A stretch of 64,000 bases of DNA from Gordonia pseudamarae (lineage in GTDB: Bacteria; Actinomycetota; Actinomycetes; Mycobacteriales; Mycobacteriaceae). The DNA is taken from assembly GCF_025273675.1 (NCBI RefSeq), contig NZ_CP045809.1:2914001-2978000 (forward strand), written 5' to 3'. The translations under genes and the position numbers were made by a program. Under the pieces are notes generated by a model. It was not told where the DNA came from. It was given only the letters and a program-made list of their open reading frames with translations, and ran no database searches. Shown piece by piece: positions 9,507 to 16,652 of the stretch. Each line of letters opens with the position of its first letter. Within the stretch, counting starts at the first letter, position 1.

Positions 9507-10524
9507 CGGGCACTCCCAGGTAGGCGGCGATCACCGCCGGATTGTCTCGGACCTCACGCGGTGTGCCCTCGGCGATCTTGCGGCCGAATTCGAGGACGAC
9601 GATGCGGTCGGTCACTCCCATCACCAGACGCATGTCGTGTTCGATCAGCAGCACGGTGTACCCGTCGTCGCGGATCTTCTTGATCAATCCCATCAGTGCC
9701 GACTTCTCACTGGGGTTGAATCCGGCCGCCGGCTCGTCCAGGCACAGCAGTTTCGGTTCGGTGGCCAACGCCCGCGCGATCTCCAGGCGGCGCTGGTCGC
9801 CGTAGGGCAGGTTGGCGGCCTTCTCCGTGGCCCGCGCGGCGATCCCCACGAACTCCAGCAGCGCCATGCCGCGGTCGACGGCGTCGCGTTCCTCCCGGTA
9901 GTGCCGGGGGGTGCGGAACGTCGCCCCCCATACCGACGTCTTGTGCCGGGCGTCGGTGCCCACGCACACGTTCTCCAGCGCCGTCATCTCGCCCCACAGC
10001 CGCACGTTCTGGAACGTGCGCGCGATGCCTTTGCGGGTGATTTTGTGCCGCTTGAGCTTCCGGAGCGGTTCTCCGTCGAACGACACGGTACCGCGGGTGG
10101 GTGTGTACACCCCGGTGATCGCGTTGAAGCAGGTCGTCTTTCCCGCCCCGTTCGGCCCGATCAGACCCAGAATCTCGCCCCGCCGGATGTCGAACGAGAC
10201 ATCGCTCAGTGCCGCCAGGCCACCGAACTCCACGGTCAGGTCCCGCACCTGCAGCAGCGCATCGCCTTCGGCCGTCACGATGTCGCGTTGCGGTGCGACG
10301 ACCTCGGCAACCAGTTCGGGGTCGGCCAGGGCGGGGTCTATCGCCACCGGATCCACCACCGTCGTCGCGAGCGGATCGGCGAGCACCTCGGCCACCTGCT
10401 CGGTCGGCGACTCGACGACCTGATGGATTCCGTCAGCCACACCGTCGGCGCCGGACCCGGTACCGGGCGGTTGCCACACGGGGCGGGCCGGCTCGCGCGG
10501 ATCGTCGGGGAAGCGGTGCGTCAC
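9490..10524 (-). CDS. livG: Liv-type ABC transporter ATPase (LivG) with N-terminal extension
   Basis: 344 residues, about 90 more than a usual LivG. The ATPase starts near residue 90 (LLQVRDLTVEFGG) with Walker A GPNGAGKTT (123-131), LivG-type GIARTFQNVRLWGEMT, signature LPYGDQRRLEIARAL and LLCLDEPAAGFNP. The first 88 residues are acidic and proline/alanine-rich with repeated VADP/LADP-like segments and no recognisable fold. No alternative start near the domain is obvious: the ATG at 10524 overlaps the livM stop by 4 bp, which supports the long form. The second ATPase of the importer. Confidence 0.92.
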
Positions 10525-11777
10525 GATGTGACCTCCTTCTGCGCGCCCACGACCGGGTCCCCGCCCTCCCCCGGCGGACCGGGGTCCCGTCGGGCGGCAT
10601 CGCCGACACGTTGCGCCGCCGCGTACACCTGCCGTCCGAACGTGATCAGCCGGGCGCGGGCGGGGAACAGCCCCTGCGGACGGAAGATCATCAGCGCCAC
10701 CAGTGCCAAACCGAAGAACAGGTACTTGAAGTCACCGAGCGACTGTCCGCCCACCTCGATGCCCTGCACCCGCGCGGGAATGTACACAATGATGAAGGCG
10801 CCGACGATCACGCCGAGTTTGTTGCCCTGACCGCCGATGACCACCGCGCACAGAAACAGCATCGAATTGATGACGGTGAACGCCTTGGGATCGACGTACT
10901 GCACCTGCCCGGCGTAGACGGCGCCGGACAGGCCGCCGATGCCGGCACCGATGACGAACGCCCACAGCTTGTACTTGAACGTGGGTACACCCATGATCTC
11001 GGCGGCGTCCTCATCCTCGCGGATCGCGATCCAGGATCGTCCGACGCGGCTGCGTTCGAGGTTGCCGACGAACAGCAACACGATCACCACCAGCAGCAGC
11101 GCCAGCCAGTACCACCAGATGCCCGAGTTGATCCGGTCGTTGTTCTGCACCGAGAACACGCCGTCGGGTTTGTCGGCGCTGGTACCCAGTTCCGGGAACA
11201 GCACCCCCTGCAGACCGGCGGGACCGTTGGTGACCTCCTTGAGGTTGTCGGCCAGCAGCCGCACGATCTCACCGAAACCCAGGGTGACGATGGCCAGGTA
11301 GTCCCCGCGCACCCGCAGCGTCGGCGTGCCCAGGATGACGCCGGTGATGCCGGTGATGACAATGGCCAGCGGGATACACGCCAGCCACGCCCACGGCCCG
11401 GAAAAGATGCCGTGGTCGACGCTGTTCCACACCGGGCTGGCCGGGCTGGTCAGCAGCGCCACCACATAGGCGCCCACCGCGTAGAAACCCACATACCCGA
11501 GATCAAGCAGACCCGCCTGCCCGACCACCACGTTCAGGCCGATCGCGATGAGTGCGACCATCGCGAACTGCGCCATCGTGGCGCCGAAGTCGGTCGCGGT
11601 GGTGGAGATGAGCGGCGGGTCGAGCACCGGGAGCAGGGCCAGCGCGGCGAATGCGACGACGCCGACACCCCACTGGGCCGGCCGTGACTGCCTGTCCCAC
11701 CAGCTGCGGATCGCATCGCCCACGCCGCGGCGCGGTGCGGCGGCGGCCACGGGAACGGTCGGGTCCGAATTCGTCAT
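10521..11777 (-). CDS. livM: Liv-type ABC transporter permease (LivM)
   Basis: 418 residues, polytopic. The LivM signature is VVGQAGLLDLGYVGFYAVGAYV near residue 85, followed by GTPTLRVRGDYLAIVTLGFGEIVRL and the EAA-like loop GRSWIAIREDEDAAEIMGV that contacts the ATPase, then PQGLFPARAR at the end of the membrane part. A polar N-terminus of about 30 residues and a C-terminal tail of about 45 residues flank the membrane domain. It forms the transmembrane pore with LivH. Both ends overlap neighbouring genes by 4 bp (livH upstream, livG downstream), so the operon is translationally coupled. Confidence 0.93.
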   Translation of the reverse strand: MTNSDPTVPVAAAAPRRGVGDAIRSWWDRQSRPAQWGVGVVAFAALALLPVLDPPLISTTATDFGATMAQFAMVALIAIGLNVVVGQAGLLDLGYVGFYAVGAYVVALLTSPASPVWNSVDHGIFSGPWAWLACIPLAIVITGITGVILGTPTLRVRGDYLAIVTLGFGEIVRLLADNLKEVTNGPAGLQGVLFPELGTSADKPDGVFSVQNNDRINSGIWWYWLALLLVVIVLLFVGNLERSRVGRSWIAIREDEDAAEIMGVPTFKYKLWAFVIGAGIGGLSGAVYAGQVQYVDPKAFTVINSMLFLCAVVIGGQGNKLGVIVGAFIIVYIPARVQGIEVGGQSLGDFKYLFFGLALVALMIFRPQGLFPARARLITFGRQVYAAAQRVGDAARRDPGPPGEGGDPVVGAQKEVTS

Positions 11778-12817
11778 ACGCGTGCCTTCCCGAGTTTCTC
11801 ACCGAGGATGCCCGTCGGCCGGAACATCAACACCAGGATGAGCAGCGCGAACGCCACCACATCCTTCCACTGATTACCGAAGACGACCGATCCGTAGTTC
11901 TCCATCACACCGAGCAACAGGCCGCCGAGCAACGCTCCGCGCACATTGCCGATACCACCGAGCACCGCCGCGCAGAACGCCTTGATGCCCAGGATGAAAC
12001 CGCCGTAGTAGACGACATTCGACGGGACGTGCAGGGTATACAGCAACGCCGCGGCACCGGCGAGCAGACCGCCGATCAGGAACGTCACCATGATGATGCG
12101 TTCGCGCGAGACACCCATCAGCAGCGCCGCCTCCGGATCCTGTGCGACCGAACGGATGCCACGTCCCAGCCGGGTCCGGTTGATGAGAAAGTCGACGCCC
12201 ACGGCCAATCCGATCGCCGCGATCACGATGATCAGGATGACATTGGTGACCGATGCGCCGAAAACGGTGAACTGCTCGGTCGGCTGGACCAGCTTGATCG
12301 CCGGCTGGGGGCTCGACCCGCCCAGACGCGGATCTGTCGGCACCTTCGGCAACACGTAGTGGACAAACTCCTGCAGCACGAACGACATGCCGATCGCCGT
12401 GATCAGGAAGGCGAGCGGTTTGGCGTTGCGTTTTCGCAGCGGCCGGTACGCGACGAACTCCAGACCGACCGCGGTGGTGCCCGAGACGGCCATACCGATC
12501 AGCCCGGCCAGCAACAGATAGGCGATGGTCATCAGCGTGCCTTCGCTCCACACATCGCCCTGAGGCCGGAAACCCAGCAGCATCAGGCCGATGTACTGGC
12601 CGAACATGCCGAGCATGAACACTTCCGAATGCGCGAAGTTGATCAGTCTGAGCACGCCGTAGACGAGCGTGTAGCCCACCGCGACGAGGGCGTAGATCGA
12701 ACCGTAGGCAAGTCCCTGAATCGTGAGTGTCCAGAATCCGTCTCGCAACGCACCGAGATCGAAGCCGATGGTCGAAGCCACCACCGACGTCGACTCGGCC
12801 AACGAATACGCGATCAT
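11774..12817 (-). CDS. livH: Liv-type ABC transporter permease (LivH)
   Basis: 347 residues with eight or so hydrophobic helices. Signatures are LAYGSIYALVAVGYTLVYGVLRLINFAHSE (LivH N-terminal motif, residues about 35-65), the cytoplasmic loop GRGIRSVAQDPEAALLMGV that docks on the ATPase, and GIKAFCAAVLGGIGNVRGALLGG. The stop overlaps the livM start by 4 bp. A 97-bp gap separates it from livK upstream; that gap has a run of short gtgcaccc-like repeats but no clear hairpin. Confidence 0.93.
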   Translation of the reverse strand: MIAYSLAESTSVVASTIGFDLGALRDGFWTLTIQGLAYGSIYALVAVGYTLVYGVLRLINFAHSEVFMLGMFGQYIGLMLLGFRPQGDVWSEGTLMTIAYLLLAGLIGMAVSGTTAVGLEFVAYRPLRKRNAKPLAFLITAIGMSFVLQEFVHYVLPKVPTDPRLGGSSPQPAIKLVQPTEQFTVFGASVTNVILIIVIAAIGLAVGVDFLINRTRLGRGIRSVAQDPEAALLMGVSRERIIMVTFLIGGLLAGAAALLYTLHVPSNVVYYGGFILGIKAFCAAVLGGIGNVRGALLGGLLLGVMENYGSVVFGNQWKDVVAFALLILVLMFRPTGILGEKLGKARV

Positions 12818-12914
12818 GCGTACCTTTCAGCCGAAATATCGTGGTCCGCACACAGGTGCACCCGGGACGAGATACTCGCACCCGGGTGCACCGATGTACA
12901 CCTACCTCTGGTCG

Positions 12915-14144
12915 TTACTTGACTTCGTAAACCCAGATCAGCGACGACTTGAGTTCGCCGGTCGAGGTCCACGAATACTCGCGGGCCAGACCGCTGCCCT
13001 GGTAGTCCTTGACGAACGCCAGCAGGTCGGCACGGGTGGTCTTGCCCTCGGCGATGCCCTTCATCAGGATCGTCGCCAGATCGTAGGCCTCGACCGAGTA
13101 CACGCCCGGCGCCTGCTTGAACTTCGACTCGTAGGCTTCCTTGAACTTGTCGGGGGCCGGACCGCACGGGCAGGTGAGCAGCGCACCCTTGGCGGAGCTG
13201 CCGGCCAGCGCGGTGAACTGCGGGTCGTTCGCGCCGTCGCCGGAGACGAACGTGATCGAGGAATCGGCGCGCTTGAGCTGCTCGGCGAGCGGGGCGGCCT
13301 CCGAGTAGTAGCCGGCGTAGAACACCGCGTCGGGCTCGGCACCGGTGATGGTCGAGATGATCGCCGAGAAGTCGCGCTCGCCCTTCTTCACATCGCCCTC
13401 GCAACTCTTGATGCTCGCATCACCGAGGGACGCGATCACCGCCTTGGCCAGGCCCGCACCGTACTCGGTGTCGTCCTTGACCACGCACACCTTTTCCTTG
13501 CCTGCCGTGCCGGTCAGGTACTTGGCGACCGCCGGGCCCTGCACGTCGTCGTTGGCCAGACCGCGGAAGAACGTCTTCCAGCCATTGTCGGTGAGCGCCG
13601 GGTTGGTGGCCGATGCGGTCACCGACACCAGACCCGCCTGGCTGAAGATGCCGCCGGTGGCCTTGGTCTCACCGGAGAACGCCGGTCCGATGAGGCCGAC
13701 GACGTCCTTGTTGTTGACAATCTGCGGCGCGACCTGAGTCGCCTTCTGCGGGTCACCCTCGGTGTCGTAGGTCTTGAGCGTGATCGTGCAGTCCGGGTTG
13801 GCGCTGTTGTGCTCGTCGACGGCGAGTTGGGCGCCGTTGCGGATGTTGATGCCGAGCGCGGCGTCGGCGCCCGTCAGCGCTCCGGCCATCGCGATGGTGG
13901 TCGGGTCGCATGTGGCCTTACCATCACCGGCCGGACTCAGCGCGTCCGACTCGGCCGCCGCCTCCACCTCGTTGCCACTGGTGTCGATCTGCGCGAGCGG
14001 CGCGATCATCAGACCTGAGCTCGTACCCGCCGAGGTGCTCGTGCCCGAATCCGAATCCGAGTCGTCCTTGGAACTACACGCGGACAGGGCGAGGACAGCT
14101 GCCATCGTCACCGCGAGAGCACCCGTCGTCATCCGACGATGCAT
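12915..14144 (-). CDS. livK: Liv-type substrate-binding lipoprotein (LivK)
   Basis: 409 residues. The N-terminus is a lipoprotein signal: MHRRMTTGALAVTMAAVLALSACSS with lipobox LSAC, followed by a Ser/Asp-rich linker. The mature part is a type I periplasmic-binding fold (Peripla_BP_6), seen in MAGALTGADAALG, VVGLIGPAFSGETKAT, VSVTASATNPALT, YGAGLAKAVIASLG and VFYAGYYSEAAPLAEQLKRA. It delivers branched-chain amino acids or a related compound to LivHM. First gene of the operon; its leader holds two adjacent hairpins just before the ribosome-binding site (gagaggtgtg). The gene directly upstream is pdtaR, whose ANTAR domain family binds paired hairpins in leaders. Confidence 0.93.
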   Translation of the reverse strand: MHRRMTTGALAVTMAAVLALSACSSKDDSDSDSGTSTSAGTSSGLMIAPLAQIDTSGNEVEAAAESDALSPAGDGKATCDPTTIAMAGALTGADAALGINIRNGAQLAVDEHNSANPDCTITLKTYDTEGDPQKATQVAPQIVNNKDVVGLIGPAFSGETKATGGIFSQAGLVSVTASATNPALTDNGWKTFFRGLANDDVQGPAVAKYLTGTAGKEKVCVVKDDTEYGAGLAKAVIASLGDASIKSCEGDVKKGERDFSAIISTITGAEPDAVFYAGYYSEAAPLAEQLKRADSSITFVSGDGANDPQFTALAGSSAKGALLTCPCGPAPDKFKEAYESKFKQAPGVYSVEAYDLATILMKGIAEGKTTRADLLAFVKDYQGSGLAREYSWTSTGELKSSLIWVYEVK

Positions 14145-14168
14145 GTTTCACACCTCTCAATTCTGCCG

Positions 14169-14203
14169 CACGACGCGAACGTCGTGAGGTCCGGAAGAGA
14201 CCT
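14169..14203 (-). promoter_or_regulatory. Two adjacent hairpins in the livK leader
   Basis: On the minus strand AGGTC-tcttccg-GACCT (14203-14187) is followed without a gap by CACGAC-gttcgc-GTCGTG (14186-14169). Both stems are perfect; the second has a six-base loop. The pair ends 24 bases before the livK ATG and just before its ribosome-binding site. The arrangement recalls ANTAR-target tandem hairpins, but the loops do not show the usual A at position 1 and G at position 4, so the assignment is tentative. Confidence 0.4.
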
Positions 14204-14334
14204 GACGGAAAACTTAACCCGAAACTCCGCCTCCCGCGCAGGTTCTGCGCGCAAAGTCGCAGCCGACGGCGGCGTGTTGCACAGATTTAACGCCGCGCCG
14301 GATGCCCGGCCCGGTCAGGGACGCAGCGGCGGCG

Positions 14335-14958
14335 TCAGCCCGGGGCACCCAGCGTTTCGACCACCACCTGCGCGACGGCCCTCATCGTCGTGCGACGGTC
14401 CATCGCCGCCCGCTGGATCCACTTGAACGCCTCGGGTTCGCTGAGGTTCTGTTTCTCCATCAGCAGCCCTTTGGCGCGTTCGACCAGTTTCCGGGTCTCC
14501 AGCCGGTCCTGCATGGACGCGACCTCGGACTCCAGCGACTTGACCTCCTGATAGCGACTGACCGCCACCTCGATCGCCGGCACCAGATCGGCCTTGGTGA
14601 ACGGCTTGACCAGATACGCCATCGCACCCGCGTCGCGAGCCTTCTCCACAAAATCACGCTGACTGAAAGCCGTCAGCATAACCACCGGAGCAAGACGTTT
14701 CGCGGCGATCTCGCTGGCCGCGTCGATACCGTCGCGGACCGGCATCTTGATGTCCATGATGACCAGATCCGGATGGAGTGATTCGGTGAGTTCGACGGCC
14801 ACCTGGCCGTTGGGTGCCTCCCCCACCACGTCATAGCCTTCTTCGCGGAGCATCTCGATCAGATCCATCCGGATCAGGGAGTCGTCCTCGGCCACCAGCA
14901 CCCGATGCGTGGTCGCGGGGGTATCGCCACCCGTCGCAGTCTCTTGCGTCACCGTCAC
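14335..14958 (-). CDS. pdtaR: ANTAR-domain response regulator PdtaR
   Basis: 207 residues. The receiver domain (about 18-135) has acidic pocket VAEDDSLIRMDL, phosphoacceptor aspartate in LVIMDIKMPVRDG, VVMLTAFSQ and the lysine in YLVKPFTKADL. A coiled linker (YQEVKSLESEVASMQDRLETRKLVERAKG) leads into the C-terminal ANTAR RNA-binding domain (LLMEKQNLSEPEAFKWIQRAAMDRR). This is the architecture of mycobacterial PdtaR (Rv1626), phosphorylated by the histidine kinase PdtaS, which is not in this window. ANTAR proteins act by antitermination on leader RNAs, often for nitrogen and amine metabolism. Same strand as livK, 190 bp upstream of it. Confidence 0.95.
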   Translation of the reverse strand: MTVTQETATGGDTPATTHRVLVAEDDSLIRMDLIEMLREEGYDVVGEAPNGQVAVELTESLHPDLVIMDIKMPVRDGIDAASEIAAKRLAPVVMLTAFSQRDFVEKARDAGAMAYLVKPFTKADLVPAIEVAVSRYQEVKSLESEVASMQDRLETRKLVERAKGLLMEKQNLSEPEAFKWIQRAAMDRRTTMRAVAQVVVETLGAPG

Positions 14959-15126
14959 TTCTCCTCCTCACCCAGCCCCGGTTCACGGCGCCGGCCGCCT
15001 CCCCAGACGTGCCGATCACCCCAGGTGGCCACCCTGGCCATGGCGAGCAGAGTACCGGTTGGCGACGCATCCGGCTCATCGTCTAATGTGGACAACCGCG
15101 GCGCCGCACACCGGGGCCGCGAGGAT

Positions 15127-15200
15127 GCCCTCGTAGCCCAATTGGCAGAGGCAACGGATTCAAAACCCGTCCAGTGTGAGTTCGAGTCTCACCGAGGGCA
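15127..15200 (+). tRNA. tRNA with CAA anticodon (Leu), short variable region
   Basis: A 74-base cloverleaf: acceptor stem GCCCTCG/CGAGGGC, D arm GCC...GGC with GG in the loop, anticodon stem ACGGA/CCCGT (the last pair is A-C) with loop TTCAAAA giving CAA, variable region CCAGT, T stem GTGAG/CTCAC with loop TTCGAGT, discriminator A and no encoded CCA. CAA reads the leucine codon UUG. Bacterial tRNA-Leu normally has a long variable arm; only five bases are seen here. The translated antisense peptide TRTHTGRVLNPLPLPIG is a common spurious ORF in actinobacterial annotations, so this tRNA is widespread. Confidence 0.88.
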
Positions 15201-15599
15201 CAACTTCCTCTGAGGTTGCTGTTGATCCCGGAAACCGGGTTCGGCAGCAAACTCAGTTCGTATCGGCACCTCTCGGCTCCCGGGGACGGAGTCGGACTGC
15301 GGTGCGACGGCGGGCCACCTTCCACATCCACGGCCGCAGACGCCGCAAACAGGATCTGGAATGGGCGAATCGGCGTCGACTGATCGGGCGCGTCCGGATA
15401 TGCGGTCACATCACTCGACCACAGCGAAACCCGCTGTCCAGCTGATCTTCCCAGAGCTTGCGAGGGTGAGTTACAGGAACCCGAATGCCTCGAGTTCACG
15501 GGCACGCTCAAAGCCCTTTCCTTCCATCCGTGATGTGTAGTAACCTCACCGTGTCCATGACGAGATCAAAATGTTATCTACGACGAGCGGACCGATACA
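15201..15599. other. Gene-poor stretch downstream of the tRNA
   Basis: No convincing reading frame. Just after the tRNA an imperfect nested inverted repeat (gaggttgctg...cagcaaactc, enclosing cccgg-aaa-ccggg) spans about 15211-15256 and may act in 3' processing or termination. The last 70 bases (gtgtagtaacctcaccgtg, then atgttatctacgac) are the AT-richest and probably carry the promoter of the M23 peptidase gene, but no -35/-10 pair is clear. Confidence 0.5.
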
Positions 15600-16400
15600 G
15601 TGCTACAACACCGACCGAACTCCCCCGCCGCCATCCCGGACGCGAAGATCCTCCCGGCCGACCTGCTGCTCTGCGGCGCCTCGTCGAGCGGCCGCCGGGC
15701 CGGACAGCACCGCGCCGCCAAGAACTCGTCGGCGTCCGCGACCACCGTCGCCGGCGCGACCGTGGCACTGGCCGGAGCGATCGGGCTGGCCGCGGGCGGT
15801 GCGGCACAGGCGGCCGCACATCCGTCGACCCCGACGACCGACTACAAGACGGACCCCGCGCTGTCGACACTCCGATCGCTGGCCACACTGCCGGGCGTGG
15901 AGGATCTGACGGCCCACGCGCAAGACCTGGCCACCCACGCGGATCTGTCGGCCTCGATCGACAAGGCCCTGCAGGACCTGCTGCCCCGGAAGCTCCCGAC
16001 TCCCCACAAGCACACCGCAGTGCGGCCCGTCCACGGCACGGTGACCTCCGGCTACGGCGCCCGCTGGGGCGTCCAGCACTACGGCGTCGACATCGCCAAC
16101 GAGATCGGCACGCCGGTCTACGCGGTCACCGACGGCACCGTCCTCGAATCCGGTCCCGCCTCCGGCTTCGGCCAGTGGGTACGGGTCCAGCAGGACGACG
16201 GCACCATCGGGGTCTTCGGCCATGTCGACCAGAGCTTCGTGACGGCGGGCCAGGAGGTCAAGGCCGGCGAACAGATCGCGACCGTCGGCAACCGCGGACA
16301 GTCCACCGGCCCGCACCTGCACTACGAGGTCTGGGACAAGGACGGCACCAAGATCAACCCGCAGGTGTGGCTCAAGAATCGCGGCGTCGACATCGAATAG
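15600..16400 (+). CDS. M23-family peptidoglycan metallopeptidase
   Basis: 266 residues from a GTG start. A polar N-terminus (about 45 residues) precedes a hydrophobic segment ATTVAGATVALAGAIGLAAGG (49-69) ending in AQAAAHP, a signal peptide or anchor. After a linker, the C-terminal LytM/M23 domain (about 140-266) has PVHGTVTSGYGARWG, zinc motif HYGVDIAN (H and D), VFGHVDQSFV and the second zinc motif GPHLHYEVW (HxH). All four zinc and catalytic residues are present, so it is probably an active endopeptidase cutting peptidoglycan cross-bridges outside the membrane. The start is uncertain, with no strong ribosome-binding site. Monocistronic; it converges on the DUF429-RelA/SpoT gene. Confidence 0.85.
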   Translation: MLQHRPNSPAAIPDAKILPADLLLCGASSSGRRAGQHRAAKNSSASATTVAGATVALAGAIGLAAGGAAQAAAHPSTPTTDYKTDPALSTLRSLATLPGVEDLTAHAQDLATHADLSASIDKALQDLLPRKLPTPHKHTAVRPVHGTVTSGYGARWGVQHYGVDIANEIGTPVYAVTDGTVLESGPASGFGQWVRVQQDDGTIGVFGHVDQSFVTAGQEVKAGEQIATVGNRGQSTGPHLHYEVWDKDGTKINPQVWLKNRGVDIE

Positions 16401-16652
16401 CCCCGCCCGACAACAAGACCTCTCGGATTCGGTCCACAAGACCCCTTCGGTCGCGGACACCGTTGGCTACGAGCCGCTACTCGGCGGCGGACTGATCACC
16501 ACGCTGCCGTACCGATCATCGCGGCGGTCGGACTGGCGCTGTTCACCGTCTTCTCGGTGATCTCGGTCGCCGCGATCGGCGTGTGGGACATCCGGTGCAC
16601 ACCATCGGCCGCCTGATCAGCCGCACGGCTCCCCGGCCCGGCCGGTCCGCGA

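Noticed and set aside
15083..15511. Minus-strand frame of 142 codons containing TRTHTGRVLNPLPLPIG
   Set aside because: It is the antisense translation of the tRNA at 15127-15200, a well-known spurious ORF.
16487..16616. Plus-strand hydrophobic stretch (VPIIAAVGLALFTVFSVISV) after the M23 gene
   Set aside because: No start codon or ribosome-binding site, ends after about 35 codons; could be a gene remnant but support is too weak.
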